Positions 54,595 through 64,000 of a stretch of DNA of 64,000 nt are shown here, in pieces. Position 1 is the first letter of the stretch. Each line of letters begins with the position of its first letter. Made by a program: the position numbers and the translations under genes. The notes beneath the pieces are model-generated. The model worked only from the letters and a program-made list of their open reading frames with translations. It did no database searches and was not told where the DNA came from. This DNA comes from Brevibacillus brevis (GTDB taxonomy: Bacteria; Bacillota; Bacilli; Brevibacillales; Brevibacillaceae), in assembly GCF_022026395.1 (NCBI RefSeq), contig NZ_CP041767.1, positions 1,809,501 through 1,873,500 on the forward strand, written 5' to 3'.

Positions 54595-54623
54595 TTGATC
54601 CAATATAAGGAATTCATTATAAT
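54595..54623 (+). promoter_or_regulatory. Sigma-A promoter of the giant subtilase gene
   Basis: -35 TTGATC (54595-54600), exactly 17 bp, -10 TATAAT (54618-54623). Transcription should start near 54630, giving a leader of about 85 nt before the ATG at 54715. Confidence 0.75.
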
Positions 54624-54714
54624 TCAAATTGTGTGTTTAAGGAATATTTCAATAATTTTACCTGTACTTATTTTCTTGCGGTTTTGAATCGGTATGGGGG
54701 AGGGAGTCTTAGAG

Positions 54715-57700
54715 ATGAACAGTACATTCATCCGTTCCATTAGTATTTGTAACGTATTTATCCTACTCTCTTTACTGTTTTTGCAAATGGTTCCTGAGCA
54801 GGTGCGTGCAACGGAAAAAAGCAAAACATACTTGATTGGTTTCAAAGACAGTAAACGAACAAAAAGGAGCGCTATTCAAGGAACATCTGTGCAACAACTC
54901 AGCTCCAAAATTATGGTAGCTACCTTAACTGAAAGCGAGAGGGAGGAATTATCTCAAGATCCAAATGTAGCGTACATGGAGGAAGATAGTGACACTGAGT
55001 TGGCAGAGATCGACCTGGCAGAAAAACAGGAGATCCCTTGGGGAGTCGAGCACGTAGGAGCACTTCAGGCCCATAGCAAAAATTACGTAGGTAAAAATGT
55101 GAAGATAGGAATTTTGGATACAGGCATTTCTCGTCATGAAGATTTGAAAGTGAGTGGCGGCATTTCCTATGTAGAAGGTGAACCTGATTATGATGATGCC
55201 CACGGTCATGGTACCGCTGTGGCTGGGGTGATTGCCGGTAAAGACAATCATCTTGGAATTGTAGGAGTCGCACCCGAAGCGGAAATCTATTCGATTAAAG
55301 TTCTTGATGAAAATGGTCATGGCAAGTATTCGAGTATGATTCAGGGAATAGAATGGGCCATCCAAAATGGCATGAATATCGTCTCGATCAGTGCGGGTGG
55401 GGCCGTGGACAGTCGCGCATTGCATGACCAGATAAAAAGAGCAAATGAGCATGGAATTCTGGTCATTGCAGCAGCGGGCAACCGAGGTCTTGGGGAGGAT
55501 ACCCAATTGTTCCCGGCACAATATCCCGAAACGTTGTCGGTAGGTTCCGTTGATCGGGATAACCAGCGTGCTGATACCTCCAGTGTAGGAGCGGGTTTGG
55601 ACCTGATGGCTCCGGGCGTGGACATTTTAAGCACTTCCCTTCACAAAGGATATGAATTGCGCTCGGGTACTTCTTTAGCTGCTCCTCACGTGGCTGGTGC
55701 CGCAGCCGTCATTTGGTCGAAGAAGGGAAAGGCAACCAACGATGAAGTCCGGGATATTTTGGTCGAGAGTGCAACACCTCTTGGGGAGCCACGTTTTTAT
55801 GGCAAAGGGCTGGTGAACCTGGAAAAAGCTTTGGAGTTAGGGAATACAGATACTCTCGGGATTCAGGCGATTGAATCTTCTCCTAACGAGCTGGCTATTT
55901 CCGTAGGGCAAAGCTATCCATTGAAGATCAAGGCGAAGCTGACAGATGACACGACCAAAGACATTACCGAGGAAGCGAAATATGTCAGTAACGATGAAAA
56001 AATCGCGACAGTAAAGCCAACAGGACTGGTGACTGCGACTGGCATTGGTGAGACGCGATTGGTCGTAACGTTTGAAGACAAGACGATCGAAATCCCGGTA
56101 GTGGTTAGTGAAAATGTAGCTTTGACCCCACGTGGCGGTCTTGATAAGCCAGAAAATGGTGAATTAATTGTCGGTGCGTATGAGCTGAAGGGATGGTACC
56201 TAAATCCCGCAGGCGTGTCCCAAATCAGTATCATGGTTGATGGCATAAAGGTTGGGGAGGCAACCTATGGTGACCCCAGACCCGATATTGAGGCCAAGTA
56301 TCCAGCGTATCAAAATGGAAACGCAGGTTTTCATTTTAACCTGGATACGAGAGAAATGAGTGTAGGTTTGCATACAATTACGCTTGCCATTCAAAACAAG
56401 AATGGTGAGCAGACAGTTATCGAAGGAAATACGTTCTATATTGGCAATAAACAGCCGGTAGAGGGCCTTCATGCAGATGTTTCCAAGCTGGAACTAACGG
56501 CCGAGAATACGCATCAGCTCGTTGTTTCTACGATTCTCGAAGATAAAACGCTAAAAGATGTAACGATGCTGGCTGAATACACTTCTTCGGATGAAAATAT
56601 CGTAACGGTATCTCCAACTGGTTTCGTAAAAGCAACAGGAATGGGAACAGCGAGTGTGACGATTCGCTATGAAGGACAAACCATCACGATTCCTGTCACG
56701 ATCCAGGAAAAAATCGCGCTCATACCGCGTTGGGAAGTAGAGAGTCCAGCCGATCACTCTACAATGACGGGAGCCTCTCTCATTAAAGGCTGGTATTTAG
56801 ATCCGGCAGGTGTAGCAAAGATCGAGGTTCATGCAGATGGGAAATTGGTCGGGGAAGCTCTTTACGGGCAATCGCGACCGGATATCGCGAAGGCGTACCC
56901 GGCTTATCAAAATGCTAGTTCTGGTTTTCAGTATTTTTTGGATACAGCCCAAATGACGGAAGGGCAGCACACCATTACGGTGATGGCTGTTAATCAGGAA
57001 GGCAAAGAGCAAGTCCTGGCAGAACGTCCCGTGTCTATCGAGCGTGCACAACCAGCCAAGAGTATAGCTGCAAATGTAAGCAAGGTCGAACTATCACAAG
57101 GGAATACACAGCAGCTTACCGTTTCGGCTGTTTTGGAAAATGACCAAATCAGAGATGTAACTAGAGAAGTGAAGTACACCCTCGAGGATTCTACAGTTGC
57201 CAGCATCTCCAATCACGGAATACTCACGGGTCTTCGGATCGGACAGACCACGGTGATTGTCGACTACCAGGGACAAGTGCTGACGATACCGATCTCGGTA
57301 AAAGCTGCTGCTGGAGTGTCCCAAGGGGGATTGGACAGTCCTCTCGACAATGCGACGATTAGCGGAGTCTACCCTGTAATAGGCTGGTTTATCGCCTCAA
57401 GCGGCGTCTCGAGCATTGAGGTGTTGGTGGATGGCGTTGTAATCGGGGAAGCCACGTATGGAGTTCCGCGTCCCGAAATCGAGATTACGGATATTTCTTT
57501 ACCGGGTAGCAACGTTGGATTTCATTACAGCCTCGACACAGGCCTTTTCCAGAAAGGAAAGCATACTATTTCTGTTCGCGGAACAGCCAAGGATGGCAAT
57601 CAAACGATGCTGGGGTCAAGAACCGTACAGATGGTTGAATTACTCCCGGCCATCGGATTGCACGTAGATATCACCGAGTTGCAGCTTTCTCAAGGAAAGA

Positions 57701-60700
57701 CACATCCACTCACTGTCAAAGCAGAATTGGAGGATCAGAGCAAGCAGGATGTGACCAGGCTAGCCATATATACCGTAGAAGATCCATCTGTTGCAAAAGT
57801 GAGTCCAGACGGCGTAGTTACGGCTCTGGCGCAGGGCAATACGAGTCTTACGATCAAATACGGAAATCAGAATATCAAGATACCAATCGTCATTACAGCA
57901 GCAGAAGTACGAAAGGCAATCGGCGAAATAGAAACGCCAGCAAATGACGCGATTATCAATGGAACGTATACGATAGCGGGCTGGTTTTTGCATCCTTCTA
58001 CGCCTACTCGTTATCAGGTCGTCCTTGATGGAAAAGAAGTCGGACAAGCCAATTCAGGAATAGCACGACCTGACATTGCCCTGCTGCATCCAGACTATAA
58101 GAATACGCATGCTGGATTCAGCTATACGGTGGATTTGTCCGAGTTGCAATCCGGCCATCACACGGTGACTGTTGTAGTGACGGATAGCGAAGGAAAACAG
58201 TACCCGTTGCCAGAGAAAAGCTTCGTGGTTGGAGAAGTAGCTGCGGCGGATAGTTTGAAGCATACGGAATCGGGCATTAGCTTGGCAAAATCGTCGATGC
58301 AGAAGCTACAAATTACCGCAACTACCGCTGGTCAAAGTCCAAGAGATGTGACTGCGCATGCCATATATTCGTACGAGAATGCCAATGTGATCCACGTGAG
58401 TCCACTGGGGATCGTCACAGGACTCGAAGTAGGAATGACCAAGATTGTTGTCAGTTATGGAGGTCAGACCCTAACCATTCCAGTGGTTGTGACGGAAACA
58501 GATTCTGGCCCACTGGTTGCAAAAGGACAGATCGACATTCCGATAGACAAAGCAGAAATTGGAGGAACCACAACGATTCAGGGATGGCTGCTTGATCCCG
58601 ATGGTGTAGCCAAAATAGAAGTGTTGGTGGATGGGCAGCTACAAGGAACAGCCGTATATGGCGGACCTCGTCCTGACATTTTCGCCCTGTATCCACGCTA
58701 TGAGAATCCAAATGCAGGATTTCAGTATCTGCTCCATACAATGAGCTTCAATGAAGGCGAGCACAAAATAACTGTACGAGTAACCAACAAAAAGGGAGTA
58801 GAAAGTCTCGTCTTCGATAAAGAAGTAACAGTTGGCCCCGTAACAGGGATTACTACCAATCTCCCCAAAATTGATCTTGAGAAAGAAAAGACCGTTTCTC
58901 TCACTGTGGTTGCCTCTTATCGGGACAAGAGTACGAAGGACGTAACAGGCGCAGTCACCTACGCGATTCAAGACCCAGCCATTGCAAAAGTAGACGCTAC
59001 TGGTGTGATAACGGGTCTAGCGCCAGGGAATACCGTTCTGTCCGTCACTTATGCTGGCATTGTTCAGCAAGTGCCTGTTCATGTGAAGGGCGGCGCTTTG
59101 ATGGCGACAGGTGCGATTGATGCTCCAGGAGAGAATGAACAGATTAGTGGAAGCTATAACCTAACAGGCTGGTTCATGACCTCCGGTGAAGTGGAAAAAA
59201 TCGAAGTGTTAATGGATGGCGTTGCGTTGGGTGAGGCGAAATATGGACTGGATCGCCCGGATATTTTGCGAATGTACCCAGAGGCACCTCCTGTAAAACC
59301 AGGTTTTTCGTATCTTTTGGAAGTGAATGATCTGGACTTGGGACAGCATCAGCTGACTGTAGTGGTTACGGAAAAAGACGGGAAACAGACCAGCATGGAA
59401 AAGGCGATCACGATTGTGAAGCCGATTCACGACAAATACACCTATTGGCTGCAATTTTCAGATCAGCAGGGCAAGGACAATTGGTCTTACCAAGAGGTGT
59501 CAGGGGATCGTCATGCTGATTTGACGTGGAACAAGCAAACAGAAGAATGGAAGAGTCATCACGATACGGCCATCGGGAATACATGGATAAGAGTTGGCAG
59601 CTCAAACCCTGTCATCAAATGGGAAGCGCCACGATCAGGAAAAATACAGGTTAGCGGTTGGATTTCCAAAATTCAAATCGATGAGGGCGATGGGGTAAAC
59701 GTCCGATTGCTGAAAAACGATGAACAAATTTGGCCGTCCACTGGCTGGCAATCTATCGAATTCAACGATGAAATTGGTGTGGAAATTCAAGAAGAACTTG
59801 AGGTAGAGCAAGGAGATGCGCTCTTGTTTCAAGTGGATCAAAAAGAAAGCAGCCTCGGGGATTTACTTAAATGGACACCTGAAATTACGTACGTGAGCAA
59901 CGCCGTTAACGATAATGCGTCTCCCCAAATTTATTTGACCTCTCCCGCTGTGGGAGCAGCAGTCTCTATCGTTGATGGCAAAGATGTTGTCGCGATATCA
60001 GGTTTTGCCATGGACCCGAATATAGGAGATCAGGTAAACATTTGGTACCAGCTGGATGATGAAGATCCACAAGAGTTGACGAGATTTACGGCTTCGGAAA
60101 AGCACCAACCATTTTTGTTCAACCTACCCACCCATCACCTAAAGCCGGATGTTTTGTATTCTCTTCGGGTCTGGGCAGTCGATCAAAAATCAGGAAGATC
60201 ACTCAGTGAAAAAGTAGACTTCACTTTGGACATGAGAGCGCAAGCCGAAAAGGAAGACATTGTGGTTGTCGCAAAGTGGACATCTCCGAAGGATGGAACC
60301 GAAATTTCAAAAGGAGAAAAGGTTTCACTGACTTGGGATTACGCAAGCTACGGTGGGCACTCCAGTAAAATCGAATCGCAAGAATTGCTCATTTATATTA
60401 GCGAAGGTGGGCATGTCACCTCAACGATCCGCGAAAAATTGACAGGCACAGCACGTTCCTACGTTTTTGATACAAGTGTGATAGAGAAAAATGCCCGAGT
60501 GGAAGCACGAATTCGCTCGATTATGCCGAAGACGCCTGCTTATGTTTATGGCGGCACTGCGAAGTTGAATTTCAGTGTTCTGGCTGCCAATCAAGCACCG
60601 GTCGTATCCAGTACGGAGTTTGTCACCTTGGACAGAGGGCTTACAGGAACCATCAACTATACACTCAATGAAAATGATGTCACGGACAAAATCGTTTCGA

Positions 60701-62457
60701 CAAAATTACGAGTAGGTTTCACACCAGGTGGAAACGAGCTTGGTGAAAAAGAGGAGCTGATCCCGGAGGCTTCCCAGAACAGACAAGTTGTGAGCAGGTA
60801 CTCCTTCCCCCTTGCAAAAGAGATGCTGCACCAGACCATTTACTGGACAGTGCAGGCGCAGGATAACCGGGGAGCTTGGACACCAGCGGTTAACTATTCC
60901 GTTCGACTGGAAGAAGCACTTCCGAAAATCGTGATCTACACGCCGGTTGCCAAGAGAGTGATGGACCTTGATGACATCTTTATATTGGATGGAACATACA
61001 CGAAGCTTACTTCTGGAGAAACGATTGAAGCCAAAGTGTCCTCCTCTCATTCCGCCAAAAAATTCACAACAACAGGAACAACCGGTCAGTGGGAGCTGAA
61101 TTGGACGGGGAGGGAAATCGGATCGGGCACGTATGAAAATATCCAGGTGACAGATCCGACTGTAGTCTATTACTACGGAAGCTTAACGGTGGAAGACAAG
61201 CCGGATGCACCAAGCATCGTTAACGCAGAGGCAGAAACCAATTCACTCAAAATCTATTGGAGTCCGTCTGTAGGTGCCATTGACTACGGCATCCAGATCG
61301 ATGGCGGTGGTATCAAAAAAGTGGGCGATGTTACCAGCCATACGATCACGGGCCTTCAGCCTGCGCGTGTGTATACCATCAAACTTTGGGCGTATACTTC
61401 AGCCGGGATTAGCAGTTACAGCAGTTCGATTACGGTTGAAACGAAACCAGCAGAAAGCAATTTTAATGGAATGGTCGAGAACAGCCCGGTGCGGATGTAT
61501 TTCCCTGCAAATGAGGCGAAATACATGATAATCGTTGCCGGAACAAATGGAGCGTATTCATTCACGTTAAACAACGATTCGGGTTTACCAGCAAATGCAA
61601 CTATCTCCGTCTATAAAGCGGCCAGCTTGCAGGCACATGAGGAGATTGCGGCGGGAGCGAATGGAAGAGTCAACCCCGTGTTTGTTGCAGGAAAAACCTA
61701 TTATGTAAAAATTGTCGCTAATGATTCTATTTACGCTACGCTTCTGGCAAAGCCAGGGGGAGAGGCTTTTACCTTCAACCAACCAAAGGAAATTACGCTT
61801 CAGCCCGGTCAAACAGTAGAGATGATCATGAATACAACCATTCCTGGCAAGTATCGTATGATGACACAATTGAAAAACCAAACAAATAAATATCCGGTTG
61901 TCACGGTACTGTCCAATGGAAATGCCGTAACACCAAAAGAAACGCCAACTCCTTCAGAAATCAATTATGAGCTGGGGATGGGCAGCTACACGATCAAATT
62001 GAGCAATACCGAGAGTGATCCAGTGAGTGTTTCCTTTACCGTTTTTGCTCCCCTCCCTGGTGGGACTCTTTATGAGTACGTTTACGATCAAAACAATCGG
62101 ATTAAGGCGATTAAAGAAAATGGCGTAGAATCCGTCACCTTCATTCATGATGAAAATGGAAACATGTTAAAAAGTGTCAAGCATGCAGTGACGCTTCCAC
62201 CAAAAGGAACCGTACTACATGTGGATCAGGAGAAGGTGGAGGTACGAGCTGGTAGCACGCGACCGATTAAGGTCACAGCAACACTGGAGGACGGCAGTAC
62301 GCTGGATGTAACAACACAAGGCCTTTACTCGGTAGTAGATTCTCGGGTTGGATTTATCGTGAAAGGTGTTGTGCATGGGATGAATCCTGGAACAACAGAG
62401 GCCAGGGTGTTTTACGGCGGACAGTTTAAAATAATAACGATTACGGTTGTACCCTAA
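54715..62457 (+). CDS. Giant secreted subtilase (S8) with Big2/GW repeat tail and YD-repeat scrap (2580 aa)
   Basis: ATG 54715 follows GGAGGGAG; earlier ATG 54694 lacks a site. Residues 1-33 are a signal peptide. An I9-like propeptide follows, then the S8 domain with catalytic Asp135 (ILDTGIS), His165 (HGHGTAVAG) and Ser320 (SGTSLAAPHVAG). From about 385 to 1570 six Big2 modules alternate with six 'GW' modules (motif GWxLxxxGV, DGxxxGEAxYGxxRPDI, YPxYxNxxxGF, LDT, GxHTITV); period about 198 residues. After 1575 come beta-rich and FN3-like parts (DAPSIVNAEAETNSLKIYW), a PPC-like region, the YD-like YEYVYDQNNRIKAIKENG near 2453, and a seventh Big2 at the end. No LPXTG or SLH domain seen. The Rhs gene follows. 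Confidence 0.93.
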   Translation: MNSTFIRSISICNVFILLSLLFLQMVPEQVRATEKSKTYLIGFKDSKRTKRSAIQGTSVQQLSSKIMVATLTESEREELSQDPNVAYMEEDSDTELAEIDLAEKQEIPWGVEHVGALQAHSKNYVGKNVKIGILDTGISRHEDLKVSGGISYVEGEPDYDDAHGHGTAVAGVIAGKDNHLGIVGVAPEAEIYSIKVLDENGHGKYSSMIQGIEWAIQNGMNIVSISAGGAVDSRALHDQIKRANEHGILVIAAAGNRGLGEDTQLFPAQYPETLSVGSVDRDNQRADTSSVGAGLDLMAPGVDILSTSLHKGYELRSGTSLAAPHVAGAAAVIWSKKGKATNDEVRDILVESATPLGEPRFYGKGLVNLEKALELGNTDTLGIQAIESSPNELAISVGQSYPLKIKAKLTDDTTKDITEEAKYVSNDEKIATVKPTGLVTATGIGETRLVVTFEDKTIEIPVVVSENVALTPRGGLDKPENGELIVGAYELKGWYLNPAGVSQISIMVDGIKVGEATYGDPRPDIEAKYPAYQNGNAGFHFNLDTREMSVGLHTITLAIQNKNGEQTVIEGNTFYIGNKQPVEGLHADVSKLELTAENTHQLVVSTILEDKTLKDVTMLAEYTSSDENIVTVSPTGFVKATGMGTASVTIRYEGQTITIPVTIQEKIALIPRWEVESPADHSTMTGASLIKGWYLDPAGVAKIEVHADGKLVGEALYGQSRPDIAKAYPAYQNASSGFQYFLDTAQMTEGQHTITVMAVNQEGKEQVLAERPVSIERAQPAKSIAANVSKVELSQGNTQQLTVSAVLENDQIRDVTREVKYTLEDSTVASISNHGILTGLRIGQTTVIVDYQGQVLTIPISVKAAAGVSQGGLDSPLDNATISGVYPVIGWFIASSGVSSIEVLVDGVVIGEATYGVPRPEIEITDISLPGSNVGFHYSLDTGLFQKGKHTISVRGTAKDGNQTMLGSRTVQMVELLPAIGLHVDITELQLSQGKTHPLTVKAELEDQSKQDVTRLAIYTVEDPSVAKVSPDGVVTALAQGNTSLTIKYGNQNIKIPIVITAAEVRKAIGEIETPANDAIINGTYTIAGWFLHPSTPTRYQVVLDGKEVGQANSGIARPDIALLHPDYKNTHAGFSYTVDLSELQSGHHTVTVVVTDSEGKQYPLPEKSFVVGEVAAADSLKHTESGISLAKSSMQKLQITATTAGQSPRDVTAHAIYSYENANVIHVSPLGIVTGLEVGMTKIVVSYGGQTLTIPVVVTETDSGPLVAKGQIDIPIDKAEIGGTTTIQGWLLDPDGVAKIEVLVDGQLQGTAVYGGPRPDIFALYPRYENPNAGFQYLLHTMSFNEGEHKITVRVTNKKGVESLVFDKEVTVGPVTGITTNLPKIDLEKEKTVSLTVVASYRDKSTKDVTGAVTYAIQDPAIAKVDATGVITGLAPGNTVLSVTYAGIVQQVPVHVKGGALMATGAIDAPGENEQISGSYNLTGWFMTSGEVEKIEVLMDGVALGEAKYGLDRPDILRMYPEAPPVKPGFSYLLEVNDLDLGQHQLTVVVTEKDGKQTSMEKAITIVKPIHDKYTYWLQFSDQQGKDNWSYQEVSGDRHADLTWNKQTEEWKSHHDTAIGNTWIRVGSSNPVIKWEAPRSGKIQVSGWISKIQIDEGDGVNVRLLKNDEQIWPSTGWQSIEFNDEIGVEIQEELEVEQGDALLFQVDQKESSLGDLLKWTPEITYVSNAVNDNASPQIYLTSPAVGAAVSIVDGKDVVAISGFAMDPNIGDQVNIWYQLDDEDPQELTRFTASEKHQPFLFNLPTHHLKPDVLYSLRVWAVDQKSGRSLSEKVDFTLDMRAQAEKEDIVVVAKWTSPKDGTEISKGEKVSLTWDYASYGGHSSKIESQELLIYISEGGHVTSTIREKLTGTARSYVFDTSVIEKNARVEARIRSIMPKTPAYVYGGTAKLNFSVLAANQAPVVSSTEFVTLDRGLTGTINYTLNENDVTDKIVSTKLRVGFTPGGNELGEKEELIPEASQNRQVVSRYSFPLAKEMLHQTIYWTVQAQDNRGAWTPAVNYSVRLEEALPKIVIYTPVAKRVMDLDDIFILDGTYTKLTSGETIEAKVSSSHSAKKFTTTGTTGQWELNWTGREIGSGTYENIQVTDPTVVYYYGSLTVEDKPDAPSIVNAEAETNSLKIYWSPSVGAIDYGIQIDGGGIKKVGDVTSHTITGLQPARVYTIKLWAYTSAGISSYSSSITVETKPAESNFNGMVENSPVRMYFPANEAKYMIIVAGTNGAYSFTLNNDSGLPANATISVYKAASLQAHEEIAAGANGRVNPVFVAGKTYYVKIVANDSIYATLLAKPGGEAFTFNQPKEITLQPGQTVEMIMNTTIPGKYRMMTQLKNQTNKYPVVTVLSNGNAVTPKETPTPSEINYELGMGSYTIKLSNTESDPVSVSFTVFAPLPGGTLYEYVYDQNNRIKAIKENGVESVTFIHDENGNMLKSVKHAVTLPPKGTVLHVDQEKVEVRAGSTRPIKVTATLEDGSTLDVTTQGLYSVVDSRVGFIVKGVVHGMNPGTTEARVFYGGQFKIITITVVP
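55867..59430 (+). repeat. Six tandem Big2 + GW module pairs in the subtilase gene
   Basis: Big2 starts recur near 55867, 56470, 57065, 57660, 58255 and 58850, about 595-600 bp apart. Protein similarity is clear (VSKLELT..., ITELQLS..., DVT, VSPTGFV, GW, RPDI), but DNA identity is lower than in the coiled-coil array, so these copies are older. Confidence 0.8.
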
Positions 62458-62471
62458 TCCATGTTCATGCA

Positions 62472-62497
62472 GTCCCCCCGTCGCATCATGGGGGGAC
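62472..62497 (+). other. GC-rich hairpin between the subtilase and Rhs genes
   Basis: GTCCCCCC (62472-62479) pairs perfectly with GGGGGGAC (62490-62497), 10-nt loop. No T-run follows. It may stop or slow a fraction of transcripts, or stabilise the upstream mRNA. Only 62 bp separate the two genes. Confidence 0.5.
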
Positions 62498-62519
62498 GAA
62501 TATCTCTAACGGAGGCATT

Positions 62520-64000
62520 ATGAAACATTTTTCCATAAAATCACTCATGATCGTTGTGCTTTGCCTTGCATTATGCACGACAATGTTGCCGCTTGGAACG
62601 ACGTTCGCAAATGAATCCTCCCCCGTGTCCATCTCTCATGTAACCTCAGGTGAGAAAGCAGTAACACCAGACACGGCAATCGAAGAGATTCAACAATCCA
62701 TGGGCGAGTCAATCACCAATGACAAAGGAGAAGTAAAAAATCCAATCGAGTACACGGAAACGGATATTTCTTCGCTTACATGGACGCAGCTAGAGACTGA
62801 CACTGTTTTTGACATTCATCGCAGTTTTGACAGAGCATTGTTAAAATTCGCAGCCTATTTCTATTCCGAGCTGCTGCAATTACTAACAGCAGAAGAACAA
62901 GAAGAAGTCAAACGTCTTTCCTCTGAGCAGATTATCACCCAATTCGAGAATCTGAGTCAGGAAAGCAAAGACCTCTTGCAGCGGTTAACTCCTCTCGTTT
63001 TATCTAAAATCAATGAATTGAAACAACTGGAAGAACAGATGGAGGTCCAATCCACTACTCCACCCCCGGTAAAATACACCGAAAAGGATCAGGAGTTTCG
63101 TTTTGCTCGTTCAAAAACAGAGCAATCCGTCGATGATCTATACCGTGCTGCGAACCTGGTCGAGCAAGATCTCTACTTGCCAGGAAAGCATGGACTGGAT
63201 CTGGACATAAAACGCAGATACCACTCCCTGAGCAGTAAAATCAGTGCGCCAAGCTGGGATGAGGACTTTTCCAAGAATGAAGCACTGAAGTCCAATGAGA
63301 AATTTGCAACCGGCTGGGATTTTAATATGCCCAGATTGGATATTGTCACCCGGGAGCAGGCCGTAACGGTAAGGGACGACCCCTATAATCCAGGTCAACA
63401 AATTTACTCTACCAAAGTAGACAAAGATCCATCGAGTAATCGGTATTACATTACTTTAGAGGACGGCACATCTTTAGAATACCGGTTCAACAAGTTTGTG
63501 AATTATCCGTATCAAGACATCTTCTTCACGATTGACGATGTGAATCGGAAGTACACGCTGCATTACCGCAATTTGAAGTACGAGTTTGATGTCACGTTGG
63601 GAACGGTCGTCAAATCCAATATTTATGGGGACACGATCAAGTACAACCTGAATAGCGATGGAGAGCCGGTGAGCATAGAAGACAGTGTCGGCCGTTATGT
63701 GGTGCTGAAACGAAAGCAAAACGACACCACGCAGGATTTGATTGTCTACAAAGACAAGACAGAGACCACCGTACTCAAGCACATTCGCTACCATTTTGAA
63801 CGAAAGCTCGCATTGAGCGGTTACCATCAGCTTGTTCGCGTAGAAGTCCTGCCGACAGCAGGGAGCGGAAGCAGCGCATATACAGTGGCCCGGTATGCCT
63901 ATCATGATCCCAAAACAAAGGGCATTGCCTATTTCAATTTAAACAAAAACTATACGCTGGAAAAGCTGCCTACAGATCAAGCCCTACAGGATTCAGCGAA
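62520..64000 (+). CDS. Rhs/YD-repeat secreted protein, N-terminal part (continues past the window)
   Basis: The ATG at 62520 follows CGGAGG; the frame stays open to the window end (493 complete codons visible). MKHFSIKSLMIVVLCLALCT...TFANE is a signal peptide. Residues 40-200 are charged and helical. LYLPGKHGLDLDIKRRYHS near 218 is the start motif of Rhs-type proteins (L-P-G-x-G-L-D-L), followed by DWRF-like TGWDFNMPRLDI and beta-strand repeats such as EYRFNKFVNYPYQ. It resembles WapA-like polymorphic toxins or YD adhesins of Firmicutes. The toxin tip and any immunity gene lie outside. It is probably co-transcribed with the subtilase. Confidence 0.85.
   Translation, partial: MKHFSIKSLMIVVLCLALCTTMLPLGTTFANESSPVSISHVTSGEKAVTPDTAIEEIQQSMGESITNDKGEVKNPIEYTETDISSLTWTQLETDTVFDIHRSFDRALLKFAAYFYSELLQLLTAEEQEEVKRLSSEQIITQFENLSQESKDLLQRLTPLVLSKINELKQLEEQMEVQSTTPPPVKYTEKDQEFRFARSKTEQSVDDLYRAANLVEQDLYLPGKHGLDLDIKRRYHSLSSKISAPSWDEDFSKNEALKSNEKFATGWDFNMPRLDIVTREQAVTVRDDPYNPGQQIYSTKVDKDPSSNRYYITLEDGTSLEYRFNKFVNYPYQDIFFTIDDVNRKYTLHYRNLKYEFDVTLGTVVKSNIYGDTIKYNLNSDGEPVSIEDSVGRYVVLKRKQNDTTQDLIVYKDKTETTVLKHIRYHFERKLALSGYHQLVRVEVLPTAGSGSSAYTVARYAYHDPKTKGIAYFNLNKNYTLEKLPTDQALQDSA

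Overview
The window reads as a chromosomal segment of an aerobic, spore-forming member of the Paenibacillales, most likely Brevibacillus or a close relative. Reasons: an immune-inhibitor-A protease, strong AGGAGG-type ribosome sites, frequent GTG/TTG starts, tight intrinsic terminators, a cysteine-rich spore-surface-like protein and sigma-K-like promoters. The genus is inferred from gene content, not from a database match. I saw no rRNA, tRNA, CRISPR array, transposase or prophage.

Layout. 1-2.2 kb: response regulator, histidine kinase and the start of an ABC ATPase (antibiotic-detoxification type), all on the minus strand, with a 73-bp hairpin upstream. 2.4-5.9 kb: TrmB-like regulator and a secreted M6 metalloprotease. 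6.0-9.7 kb: complete fixABCX operon (electron bifurcation) plus a 62-aa protein. 9.7-16.7 kb: minus-strand block with a JAMM peptidase, an unlisted 58-aa ORF, a 1632-aa heptad-repeat coiled-coil protein and a Cys-rich protein, probably spore-surface components.

16.8-41.7 kb: a large glycan locus running on both strands. It can supply GDP-mannose (pgcA, manC), GDP-4-keto-6-deoxymannose (gmd), GDP-D-rhamnose (rmd), GDP-L-fucose (fcl), CDP-glucose and CDP-4-keto-6-deoxyglucose (rfbF, rfbG, plus an SDR) and UDP-galactofuranose (glf). It also has seven glycosyltransferase-like genes and four methyltransferase genes, one encoding two domains. No Wzx/Wzy or ABC exporter is present. With the coat-like neighbours and sigma-K-like promoters this points to glycosylation of the spore surface from the mother cell, although an S-layer or capsule role is not excluded.

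41.7-52.2 kb: an eight-gene sigma-54 operon: asparaginase, peptide-binding lipoprotein, its own enhancer-binding activator, PepV-type dipeptidase and OppBCDF permease. A textbook -24/-12 promoter lies before the first gene, so the locus looks like a self-contained peptide and asparagine nitrogen-scavenging regulon. 52.2-54.5 kb: DUF3899 and LysR genes divergent from a PhzF-family gene. 54.6-64 kb: a 2580-aa secreted subtilase with six paired Big2/GW modules and a YD-repeat scrap, followed in the same orientation by the N-terminal part of an Rhs/YD-repeat secreted protein that runs off the window.
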